A DNA stretch of 5,241 nt from an uncultured Bacilli bacterium (GCA_948874605.1 CAQRXS010000084.1:1-5241), one strand, 5' to 3'; shown: positions 1 through 5,241, counted from the first letter of the stretch. A program made the numbers and translations. Notes: a model not told the origin generated them from the letters alone.

Positions 1-1
1 A

Positions 2-481
2 GATAAACATATGATTAGTTGGAAAGAAAATGGAAAATATATCTCAAAATTTGTTGTAGAACATAATCATGCTCATTCTTTTGAAACAGTAGTTAGATGT
101 CTATATAACTCTCCTGAATCCTTTCATATTTCCAAAGAGGAAGAAGAATTTTATAGCAAACAAGAACTAGAATACTTAAGACGTGTCCAAAAATATTTGT
201 TATTTATCGGTGTAAAAGATTTAGAAACACCTAAAGCTTCAGTCACTCGATTCAGAAACAAAATCCATTCAAAATATGAAAATGCCTATATTTACAAACT
301 TAACGATTTCGCTTTAAATAAGGTTATAAATGGTGAGCGAAATTTTAGATATATTAAGTGGTATCCTGAATACAGAGGCCCTAAAACTTATAAAGACCAT
401 GAATATCAAGCGCTCATTGTTGACAAAGAAGACAATTTTAAAATGTTTGTTGAATACCTATCAAGAAATAAAACTTTATAA
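2..481 (+). CDS. Unrecognised protein, 5' end outside the window
   Basis: The reading frame is open from the left edge to a TAA at 479-481. The first ATG (position 11) has an open codon stretch before it and no visible ribosome binding site, so this is more likely the C-terminal part (about 159 residues visible) of a longer protein than a complete gene. It is hydrophilic, with no membrane segment or signal peptide. An early segment reads W-x7-SKFVVEHNHAH. It is followed by an acidic helix-like run (EEEEFYSKQELEYLRRVQKY) and a C-terminal aromatic-rich part containing RYIKWYPEYRGPKTYKDHEY. I do not recognise the family and assign no function. It is co-directional with the gene at 640 but separated from it by 158 bases, so joint transcription is possible but not shown. 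Existence as a real coding frame is likely because of its length and amino-acid composition. Confidence 0.7.
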   Translation, partial: DKHMISWKENGKYISKFVVEHNHAHSFETVVRCLYNSPESFHISKEEEEFYSKQELEYLRRVQKYLLFIGVKDLETPKASVTRFRNKIHSKYENAYIYKLNDFALNKVINGERNFRYIKWYPEYRGPKTYKDHEYQALIVDKEDNFKMFVEYLSRNKTL

Positions 482-639
482 AGAGATACAAAACTTATGT
501 TCAAACGATAACTTAAAAGAGGAAGACAAAGTTATAGTAACTTATTTTAAAATTTTAGAAATATTTGATTAGGAGAAAGAAAGCCTTGAGCAAATAGAAC
601 CAAATTTAAAAGAACTAACAAAAGTGAGGTCAGAACAAA
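482..639 (+). other. Gap between rightward genes, possible gene debris
   Basis: This 158-base stretch lies between the unknown gene and the CitG-like gene. The frame one base ahead of the upstream gene stays open across that gene's stop and runs to a TAG at 570-572, giving protein-like sequence (YKEIQNLCSNDNLKEEDK and onward). After that single stop it is open again through EKESLEQIEPNLKELTKVRS to beyond 640. A good Shine-Dalgarno AGGAG at 571-575 is followed by a TTG at 586, but that frame stops after three codons. These traits fit a frameshifted and stopped tail of the upstream gene or of a lost small gene. AT-rich spacer can look like this by chance, so the call is weak. No convincing promoter is seen here. 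Confidence 0.25.
626..630 (+). promoter_or_regulatory. Ribosome binding site fixing the start at 640
   Basis: GAGGT lies 9 bases before the ATG at 640. A TGA in the same frame at 625-627 rules out any earlier start, so 640 is the only reasonable start for the following gene. Confidence 0.7.
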
Positions 640-1377
640 ATGAATTACAATGCTTTAGATATTATGCATTATGTTATATTAGCAAGTGTTCTAGAGCCAA
701 TCCCTGAAAAAAAGGATGTACAACTAGAAATAACGATTGGCAAAATAAAATCGAAACTGGAATATTTCCTTATCTCTGGTATAAATATAGGTCGTGTATT
801 TTATGAATTAGTTGAAAGAATCGAAAAAAATAATTATAAACAGCCTAACTTAATATACGATTTAGCTTTAAAAGCCCAACAAGAGAGTTTAAAAAACAGA
901 AATGGTGGTAAAATAAATTTTGGCATTATAGAATTAATGATACCCATTATCACTACTCAAATAATAGAACAACAATTTGATATTACTATCCTTGATAAAG
1001 TAGAAGAAATTTTAAAAAATACAACGAAAGAAGATGTTTGGTATCACTACCAATTTCGCTCCGTAGCAAAAAAAGTATCAAAACAATTTCCTAATACTAC
1101 ATTTTATAATACAGACACCCTATACGATTACTATAAACAAGATAAGAATGAATTAGAAAATAGCGTTCATAAAGAATACCTAACAAAGTTCAATAGAATT
1201 AAAGAAGCATATGTAATACTAGAAGATAATTATAATGAAAATTTACTTGATACTACGGTTCTTGCATATAACACTATATTAGCAAAATGTAATAACTATT
1301 GTGGACTAGCTGCCGATTATATATGTATTGCTTTATATTTTTATTTAATGAATCATCCTGATACAATCATAATATAA
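640..1377 (+). CDS. Degenerate CitG-like (triphosphoribosyl-dephospho-CoA synthase family) protein
   Basis: A 245-residue protein with a good start (GAGGT, 9-base spacer), predicted mostly helical and soluble. From memory, the order of segments matches COG1767/PF01874, especially its archaeal-type branch. They are ASVLEPIPEKKDV (15-27, where the family has an E-x-PKPG motif), LEYFLISGINIG (40-51, like the family's FEDFL-S---IG), GKINFGIIELMIPI (90-103, like TNTNLGI-LLL-P), ILKNTTKEDVWYHY (124-137, like the T-x-EDA--Y segment) and a final HPDTIII (239-245, like PDTLI-RK). Active relatives join a phosphoribosyl unit from ATP to dephospho-CoA. Here PKPG and TNTN are replaced, and the protein stops where the family continues for some 45-60 residues with a conserved NPG-x-x-AD-type region. 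No other frame downstream restores it. Catalysis by the family mechanism is therefore unlikely. It may be a decaying gene, a pseudoenzyme or a diverged function; no citrate lyase or malonate decarboxylase genes lie nearby. The family link is an inference from memory, and the coding status is firmer. Confidence 0.55.
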   Translation: MNYNALDIMHYVILASVLEPIPEKKDVQLEITIGKIKSKLEYFLISGINIGRVFYELVERIEKNNYKQPNLIYDLALKAQQESLKNRNGGKINFGIIELMIPIITTQIIEQQFDITILDKVEEILKNTTKEDVWYHYQFRSVAKKVSKQFPNTTFYNTDTLYDYYKQDKNELENSVHKEYLTKFNRIKEAYVILEDNYNENLLDTTVLAYNTILAKCNNYCGLAADYICIALYFYLMNHPDTIII

Positions 1378-1426
1378 CTGCCTATAAACCCAGCAATTTT
1401 TAATTCATATTTTGAGAATTTTTAAT

Positions 1427-1493
1427 CATCAAAAAAGAAAAATTATAGTTAATTTCAACCTAAGAGAAAATATAACGTTTTCTTTTTTTGATG
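1427..1493 (+). terminator. AT-rich inverted repeat, possible terminator of the rightward genes
   Basis: The arm CATCAAAAAAGAAAA (1427-1441) is the reverse complement of 1478-1493 apart from one extra T in the right arm, enclosing 36 bases. The same right arm can instead pair with a nearer segment: 1462-1470 with 1478-1486, a 9-pair stem with one G-C and one G-U and a 7-base loop, followed by the end of the T-run (to 1489). The position, 50-116 bases past the stop at 1377, suits a 3'-end hairpin for the rightward gene. Both stems are weak because they are almost all A-T, so terminator strength is uncertain. Confidence 0.35.
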
Positions 1494-1531
1494 TTCCCAA
1501 ACATAAAACAACACTTCTTTTAATTTTTCTC

Positions 1532-1557
1532 AAAAAAAAGAACGAATCGCTCGTCCT
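1532..1557 (-). terminator. Intrinsic terminator of the cdsA-rseP unit
   Basis: On the minus strand, AGGACGA pairs with TCGTTCT (7 pairs, one G-U) around a 5-base loop. The stem is followed by an unbroken run of T residues covering 1539-1532. The left arm overlaps the rseP stop codon (1556-1558). This is a standard rho-independent terminator and marks the end of the leftward unit. Confidence 0.8.
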
Positions 1558-2611
1558 AAAACAAATGAATAATATCTTGAACTGTAATAAATAACATAAG
1601 AAGCATTAATAGAGCAAAGCCCACAGTATTACAAATAGATTCGAATTTCGCATTAATTGGACTTCCTTTTATTTTTTCAAGTAACATAAAGAAGACATGT
1701 CCTCCATCAAATGCTGGAAACGGTAAAATATTAATAAACCCAACATTAATAGATAGAAACGCAGTAATATAAATTAATTGTTGAATTCCATATTGAACAC
1801 TTTGATCAACAACTTTATAAATTCCAACTGGTCCAGATAAATTACTTATAGATACTTGCCCACTAATAAGACCCCAAACCGTTATAATCATCGAATGGAT
1901 AACATCAAAGAATTTTTGAAAAGTAAATTTTAAACTTTCAAAAAAGCCAGTTGGTCTACGATTATCAATCTGTAATCCAAATACCTTTCTTTCATTTCCT
2001 TCTTCATCTTTTTCAATTTTTGGAATAATTTCTAAAGTTTCCTTCGTGCCATCACTTCTTATAACATCAAAGAAATAAACGTTGTCAGCATTTTTATAAT
2101 ATAAATAAATTTGCCCTACATCCCAAGAAGAAAATTTATGTCCATTAATTGCTGTAATCGTATCTCCACTTTTCATGCCAGCAACACTAGCTGCCGAACC
2201 ATCTTGTACATTTAATATTTTTGGTGTACTACTAGTAGGTCCCCAAATAAGAGCCATCACAAATAGTAATACCATAGCGAGTAAAAAATTGTTAAAAACC
2301 CCCGCCACTAAGATAGCAAGTCTTTGATACCAAGGACGATTACACATAAATTGTTCTTTTTTTATTTTTTTATCATCTTCGTATACCTCACCAGCCATTT
2401 GCACAAATCCACCAATAGGAAAAGCACGAACGTTATAATTAATCCCATCTTTTCCCTTATGAGAATAAACAACTGGACCCATTCCTATAGAAAATTCATA
2501 GATATAAACTCCAGATTTCTTTGCACAAATAAAATGTCCAAATTCATGTACTAAAATAATAATACCTAAAATTAAAATAAAAATTAATAAACTAAATATC
2601 CACATAACCAT
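1556..2611 (-). CDS. rseP: Site-2 intramembrane zinc metalloprotease RseP
   Basis: Membrane-embedded M50 protease that cuts transmembrane substrates, classically anti-sigma factors after a first cut; in Gram-positive relatives (Eep, RasP) it also cuts signal-peptide remnants. The zinc motif HEFGH (22-26) lies in the first membrane helix. It is followed by the family's GGFVQMAGE stretch (67-75), a second helix near 97-123, one PDZ domain (about 128-200), SGPVGIY (259-265), and the third metal-ligand motif NILPFPAFDGGH (294-305, catalytic Asp302) before the final helix. Length (349-351) is usual for a single-PDZ bacterial RseP, and all catalytic residues are present. Two starts compete: the ATG at 2611 directly abuts the Shine-Dalgarno AAAGGTG, whereas the ATG at 2605 sits 7 bases from it and gives MWIFSLLIF, which resembles typical family starts. 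I favour 2605 (349 residues). It lies 6 bases after cdsA (12 from the 2605 start), so it is co-transcribed, and it ends in an intrinsic terminator. Confidence 0.95.
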   Translation of the reverse strand: MVMWIFSLLIFILILGIIILVHEFGHFICAKKSGVYIYEFSIGMGPVVYSHKGKDGINYNVRAFPIGGFVQMAGEVYEDDKKIKKEQFMCNRPWYQRLAILVAGVFNNFLLAMVLLFVMALIWGPTSSTPKILNVQDGSAASVAGMKSGDTITAINGHKFSSWDVGQIYLYYKNADNVYFFDVIRSDGTKETLEIIPKIEKDEEGNERKVFGLQIDNRRPTGFFESLKFTFQKFFDVIHSMIITVWGLISGQVSISNLSGPVGIYKVVDQSVQYGIQQLIYITAFLSINVGFINILPFPAFDGGHVFFMLLEKIKGSPINAKFESICNTVGFALLMLLMLFITVQDIIHLF

Positions 2612-2619
2612 TCACCTTT
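2612..2619 (-). promoter_or_regulatory. Ribosome binding site of rseP, favours start at 2605
   Basis: The minus strand reads AAAGGTGA here, overlapping the cdsA stop codon. Spacing from AGGTG to the ATG at 2605 is 7 bases, near the optimum. For the ATG at 2611 it is only 1 base, too close for normal initiation. Confidence 0.6.
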
Positions 2620-3409
2620 AAATAAACCTTTCTATTATTAAAAATGTGAGTACTACAAAAATTAAACTATCAAAGCGGTCTAATACTCCGCCATGTTCAG
2701 GAATTAAATTTGAAAAATCTTTCACACCATTTTCTCTTTTAATTTTACTAAAGAACAAATCTCCAAGTTGACTCGCAACCGACAATAAAATCGTTACTAG
2801 CAAAATAATATACCATTCTTTTTTACCAACCATAAAATAGTAGAAAATACTAGGAATTATTGTCCCAAAAAGTGTTCCACCCACACTTCCAGCAATTGTT
2901 TTATTCGGACTAATAGTCGGAGCTATTTTTCGTTTTCCTAAAAATTTTCCAATAAACAAAGCAAAAGTATCTGTTAAAATAGAAATTAAGATTAAATATA
3001 AAAATAAATTTAAATCTCGATTTCGATAAACAATAACAGCATGGAAAGAAATCCCTAAGAATAGTAAGAAGCCCAGAATATAAAATGCATCTTTTGTTTC
3101 ATACTTTTCATTTTTAAACTCTAAAAGAGTTGGTAAAAGATATATAATACATAAAATAGCTATTACAGTATAACTTATTCCAAAAGGATGAAGCTCTAAT
3201 TCATAAAAAATTAAAAATAATAGCAAAATCATAGAAATCAGTACTAAAACGCTGGGATACTTGGTATGACTCTTTTTCAAATCTAGTATTTCTTTGAAAC
3301 CTAATAATGATAAGATACCCACAGCTAGCGAAAAAACTTTTCCACCAGCAAGAACAATCGGAACTAATACTACAATTAAAAAGATAGCACTTAAAATTCG
3401 CTTAAGCAT
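2618..3409 (-). CDS. cdsA: Phosphatidate cytidylyltransferase (CDP-diacylglycerol synthase)
   Basis: Integral membrane enzyme that makes CDP-diacylglycerol and pyrophosphate from phosphatidic acid and CTP, the branch point for phosphatidylglycerol, cardiolipin and other phospholipids. The 263-residue length is typical. Several hydrophobic helices span the protein (for example 4-20, 24-37, 53-69, 79-95, 109-128, 134-155, 179-194, 199-214, 247-262). Conserved segments seen are TDTFA (146-150), SPNKTIAGSVGG (167-178), SQLGDLFFS (213-221) and the full CDS signature at 221-247, ending in EHGGVLDRFD with its conserved KR, KD, HGG and DRFD residues. The start is well supported: AAGGTGG at 3414-3420 lies 4 bases before the ATG, with a sigma-A-type promoter just upstream. 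It is first in a two-gene unit with rseP. The usual neighbours uppS (upstream) and dxr (between the two) are not there. Confidence 0.96.
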   Translation of the reverse strand: MLKRILSAIFLIVVLVPIVLAGGKVFSLAVGILSLLGFKEILDLKKSHTKYPSVLVLISMILLLFLIFYELELHPFGISYTVIAILCIIYLLPTLLEFKNEKYETKDAFYILGFLLFLGISFHAVIVYRNRDLNLFLYLILISILTDTFALFIGKFLGKRKIAPTISPNKTIAGSVGGTLFGTIIPSIFYYFMVGKKEWYIILLVTILLSVASQLGDLFFSKIKRENGVKDFSNLIPEHGGVLDRFDSLIFVVLTFLIIERFI

Positions 3410-3430
3410 AATACCACCTTACCTATCTAA

Positions 3431-3459
3431 AGTATACACTTATTCCCTATTATATTCAA
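3431..3459 (-). promoter_or_regulatory. Sigma-A-type promoter of cdsA-rseP
   Basis: On the minus strand, a -35 box TTGAAT (3454-3459) and a -10 box TATACT (3431-3436) are separated by exactly 17 bases. The site lies between the terminator of the PPIase gene and the cdsA ribosome binding site. Transcription would begin about 15-20 bases before the start codon, giving a very short leader with no room for a riboswitch. Confidence 0.65.
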
Positions 3460-3479
3460 GATTAGAACCAAAATTTGAC

Positions 3480-3511
3480 AAAAAAATGAAGAAGCCTTTT
3501 AAACTTCCTCA
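3480..3511 (-). terminator. Intrinsic terminator of the PPIase unit
   Basis: On the minus strand, TGAGGAAG pairs with CTTCTTCA (8 pairs, one G-U) around a 9-base loop, followed by seven T residues (3486-3480). The left arm lies within the last codons of the PPIase gene and the stop codon falls in the loop. This separates the alkD-PPIase unit from cdsA-rseP. Confidence 0.85.
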
Positions 3512-4164
3512 ATGTTAACAAAACGAACAGTTTGCATTTTTTGAGTCTGTGTTGGTTTATCATTAGAATCAGTTTTTACTTTTGATATACTTTCAACTAC
3601 ATCATAACCAGCAATTACTTTCCCAAAAGTCGCATACTCTCCATCCCACATCGAAACACTACCAACACAAATAAAGAATTGACTTGAAGCAGAATCCGGA
3701 TCATTACTTCTTGCCATTGAGATAACTCCAGGCTCATGTTTCAAATCATTTTTTACTCCATTAGAAGAAAACTCACCCTTTATTTTTTCATTACTTCCAC
3801 CATAACCAGTTCCTAGGGGATCTCCACCTTGAATCATCATATTTTCTATGATTCTATGAAAAGTAAGACCATCATAAAATTTTTCTTGAACTAACTTTTG
3901 AAAATTCTTAACAGTTATAGGCGCAACATCAGGGTATAACTCTAATAAAATAACTTTATCCTTATTTGTCGTAATTTTAACATAATTTGTAATTTCTTCC
4001 GTTTCTTCATAGGCAAGTTTTGTCGAACTCTCTGATTTCAAAGCATAATCATATTTAGCTATTTCTCCCTTTGTTAAATCAACATTACCGCATCCCGTAA
4101 GTGTTACCAAAATTGCAAGAAACAAAAGACCAAAACATAACTTTATTCTACTTGACGTTTCCAT
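3499..4164 (-). CDS. Cyclophilin-type peptidyl-prolyl cis-trans isomerase lipoprotein
   Basis: Catalyses proline cis-trans isomerisation and so assists protein folding, probably on the outer face of the membrane. From the start chosen here (221 residues), a short basic N-region and a hydrophobic helix lead to the lipobox LTGC with the lipidated Cys at 25; a linker follows, then a cyclophilin domain at about 62-219. Seen in it are FHRII (102-106, with the catalytic Arg104), the MIQGGDPLGTGYGG stretch (110-123), MARSNDPDSASSQFF (150-164) and DGEYATFGKV (174-183). The residue equivalent to the cyclosporin-contacting Trp of human CypA appears to be Met, as in many bacterial members. The frame is open to an ATG at 4239 overlapping the previous gene, but that start has no ribosome binding site and would put 25 hydrophilic residues before the signal peptide. 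The ATG at 4164 has AGAGGAG upstream (12-base gap). It is last in its unit, 68 bases after the AlkD-like gene, and ends at an intrinsic terminator. Confidence 0.92.
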   Translation of the reverse strand: METSSRIKLCFGLLFLAILVTLTGCGNVDLTKGEIAKYDYALKSESSTKLAYEETEEITNYVKITTNKDKVILLELYPDVAPITVKNFQKLVQEKFYDGLTFHRIIENMMIQGGDPLGTGYGGSNEKIKGEFSSNGVKNDLKHEPGVISMARSNDPDSASSQFFICVGSVSMWDGEYATFGKVIAGYDVVESISKVKTDSNDKPTQTQKMQTVRFVNIEEV

Positions 4165-4174
4165 TAAATCTCTA

Positions 4175-4183
4175 CTCTCCTCT
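4175..4183 (-). promoter_or_regulatory. Ribosome binding site choosing the PPIase start at 4164
   Basis: AGAGGAGAG on the minus strand lies 10-12 bases before the ATG at 4164. It is the only strong Shine-Dalgarno between the previous gene's stop and the signal peptide, which argues for the shorter protein. Confidence 0.6.
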
Positions 4184-4193
4184 AGCTTCCAAC

Positions 4194-4223
4194 ATTCTAA
4201 CATAAAAATACTTCTTTCAGCAA
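4194..4223 (-). promoter_or_regulatory. Weak candidate promoter before the PPIase gene
   Basis: On the minus strand TTGCTG (4218-4223) and TAGAAT (4194-4199) are 18 bases apart, in the 68-base gap between the AlkD-like gene and the PPIase. Matches to the sigma-A consensus are moderate, and an AT-rich gap will show such boxes by chance. It could supply extra PPIase transcription independent of the upstream genes. Confidence 0.25.
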
Positions 4224-4232
4224 TCAATTTTT

Positions 4233-4955
4233 TTAACATTTGACACTTTTACGATACTTTTTTAATTCATCTTTCACTTCACGAGAAACACGGTAAGAAT
4301 CAGTTATCTTAGAAATAGCCTTATTATGTGTAAAAACATCTAAATCATTTTTCTTTAAAAAAGGCCAAGTTTTCTCAGGATATAGGATAAAACATTCGGC
4401 AATTAACCATGCCATTGCCATTTTAATATAATATTCCTCTCGGAAAATACCAGAAATAAGATCTAAAATAGTAGTAACATACTCTTCTTTAACATAAAAG
4501 GATAGCAACAAAACCAAACCAACTCGCACTGTAAATTCATGGGAATCATAAAGAAGTTTTTTAATTTCTTGAAAATATTTTTCATGATTTTTTTCTATAA
4601 TCTTTAAGCTATTACAAAAGCTATCACAAATAGCCCAATTGTCAATTTTAGATAAAAAAGATTTAAAATAAGGATAAAATACCTCTTCTTCTTTTATATT
4701 TGCAATAACAAAACCTTCAATAATAACTTCTTCATAAAAATTAAATTCACAGAACTTAAGAAAAGACTGATAGTCCCCCTTAGAAATCTCTTTTGCTATT
4801 TTTCTCTGGATAGGTACAGGAATACCTAAAATTTCATATTTTGTTGTAACAAGACTTTGGTGAAATAATTTATACTTTTCATCTTGTAAACTTTTTAAAT
4901 ATTCAATATAACTATGGTAATCTCTTTGACTCCATAGTTCTTTCTTTAAATTCAT
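4233..4955 (-). CDS. AlkD-like DNA alkylation repair protein (HEAT-like repeats)
   Basis: A 240-residue, all-helical, soluble protein of the DNA alkylation repair family (PF08713). AlkD removes positively charged alkylated bases such as 3-methyladenine and 7-methylguanine without flipping the base. The key residues described for Bacillus cereus AlkD (Trp109, Asp113, Arg148, Trp187) appear to have counterparts here: Trp107 and catalytic-type Asp111 in NWAICDSFCNSL, Arg144 in TVRVGLVLLLSFY, and Trp183 in MAMAWLIAECF. The spacing is 4, 33 and 39 residues against 4, 35 and 39 in AlkD. Many family members have no proven glycosylase activity, so a structure-specific DNA-binding role cannot be excluded. 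The start is firm: AAAGGAGT lies 8 bases before the ATG. The ATG overlaps the previous gene's stop in an ATGA arrangement, implying translational coupling. The PPIase follows after 68 bases. Confidence 0.88.
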   Translation of the reverse strand: MNLKKELWSQRDYHSYIEYLKSLQDEKYKLFHQSLVTTKYEILGIPVPIQRKIAKEISKGDYQSFLKFCEFNFYEEVIIEGFVIANIKEEEVFYPYFKSFLSKIDNWAICDSFCNSLKIIEKNHEKYFQEIKKLLYDSHEFTVRVGLVLLLSFYVKEEYVTTILDLISGIFREEYYIKMAMAWLIAECFILYPEKTWPFLKKNDLDVFTHNKAISKITDSYRVSREVKDELKKYRKSVKC

Positions 4956-5241
4956 AATATTTTACTCCTTTGCCTAACAAATACTTTTGATTTATCAAAA
5001 TATTTATCAACTGTCTTTTGCTGTTTCAACAATTTTTCTCTACTTTGATTTAAATGAGCTTGAACGCTCTCTATATAATATAAAAATTCTTCATCCTGTT
5101 TCAATTCAGGATATTTTACAAATACTGTTTCTTTAATATTACTCAAAGTTTCTAAATTATGATTCACTAAAAATAGTGATTCTGATAAAGCATCATTTCC
5201 CTTTTGTAAAACAGAAAAATCTATTTGTTCTAAAGGTGAAC
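4952..5241 (-). CDS. Unrecognised helical protein, C-terminal part only
   Basis: The frame is open from the right edge to a TGA at 4952-4954, giving at least 95 C-terminal residues. A GTG at 5165-5167 could act as a start, but the open frame continues upstream through plausible protein sequence (LEQIDFSVLQKGNDALSESL) and no ribosome binding site precedes the GTG, so the gene very likely begins outside the window. The visible part is hydrophilic and looks helical, possibly coiled-coil, through IESVQAHLNQSREKLLKQQK, ending in a basic tail (VFVRQRSKIL). There is no membrane segment or signal. It overlaps the AlkD-like gene by 4 bases, so the two are translated from the same message. I do not recognise the family. 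Confidence 0.75.
   Translation of the reverse strand, partial: SPLEQIDFSVLQKGNDALSESLFLVNHNLETLSNIKETVFVKYPELKQDEEFLYYIESVQAHLNQSREKLLKQQKTVDKYFDKSKVFVRQRSKIL

Noticed and set aside
420..425. Perfect -35 box TTGACA upstream of the CitG-like gene
   Set aside because: It is inside a coding region and no acceptable -10 box occurs 15-19 bases downstream.
330..572. An 80-codon open frame starting with ATG at 330
   Set aside because: Most of it lies inside the better-supported gene at 2-481 in another frame and has no ribosome binding site at 330. Only its last 30 codons lie beyond that gene, treated as possible debris.
586..597. TTG start behind a good AGGAG
   Set aside because: The frame ends after three codons. 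It may be a chance site or debris and is not a gene.
1412..1594. A 60-codon rightward frame
   Set aside because: It covers the hairpins and rseP terminator of the convergent region, runs into the rseP end, has no ribosome binding site, and its protein does not continue the CitG-like family C-terminus.
2324..2554. A 76-codon frame on the plus strand inside rseP
   Set aside because: Antisense shadow of a gene with all expected motifs; no ribosome binding site of its own.
3449..3481. Perfect TATAAT (3449-3454, minus strand) with TTGTCA (3476-3481) as an alternative cdsA promoter
   Set aside because: The spacing is 21 bases and the -35 box sits in the terminator T-run. The overlapping TTGAAT-17-TATACT pair fits better.
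3294..3518. A 74-codon frame on the plus strand across the start of cdsA
   Set aside because: Antisense shadow that runs through the cdsA promoter and the PPIase terminator.
5165..5167. GTG as the start of a complete 71-residue protein
   Set aside because: There is no ribosome binding site before it and the frame stays open with plausible protein sequence to the window edge, so a longer gene is more likely.
1..5241. CRISPR arrays, tRNA or rRNA genes, riboswitches, complete insertion sequences
   Set aside because: No regularly spaced repeats, clover-leaf or rRNA sequence, structured leader or transposase frame is visible on either strand.

Overview
The window is AT-rich (roughly 30% GC by eye) and looks like a low-GC Bacillota chromosome, for example Bacilli or Erysipelotrichia. 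Shine-Dalgarno sites are strong (AAAGGAGT, AGAGGAG), promoter and terminator types are typical, and a lipoprotein carries a Gram-positive-style lipobox. Trp is encoded by TGG and TGA serves as a stop (end of the 5' partial minus-strand gene), so the standard bacterial code fits and a TGA=Trp mycoplasma does not. I cannot name a genus.

Layout. Bases 1-1377 read rightward: the 3' end of an unrecognised gene (2-481), a 158-base stretch that may hold gene debris, and a 245-residue protein (640-1377). The order and spacing of its motifs recall the CitG / triphosphoribosyl-dephospho-CoA synthase family, but it has lost the conserved residues and the C-terminal part. Bases 1378-1555 are a convergent intergenic region with hairpins for both directions. 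Everything from 1556 to the right edge reads leftward as two transcription units. The upstream unit is the tail of an unknown helical protein (4952-5241), an AlkD-type DNA alkylation repair protein overlapping it by 4 bases, and a cyclophilin-type peptidyl-prolyl isomerase lipoprotein ending in a clear intrinsic terminator (3480-3511). The downstream unit has its own promoter (3431-3459) and contains cdsA and rseP, 6 bases apart, ending in a second intrinsic terminator (1532-1557).

The leftward genes are mostly conserved envelope and housekeeping functions: CDP-diacylglycerol synthesis for phospholipids (cdsA), intramembrane proteolysis (rseP), extracellular protein folding (PPIase), plus DNA repair. 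The cdsA-rseP pair is the remnant of the common uppS-cdsA-dxr-rseP block, here without dxr between the two genes and without uppS immediately upstream. The rightward side is more accessory in character. The most interesting item is the degenerate CitG-like protein. I see no CRISPR array, RNA gene, insertion sequence or clearly new multi-gene system.
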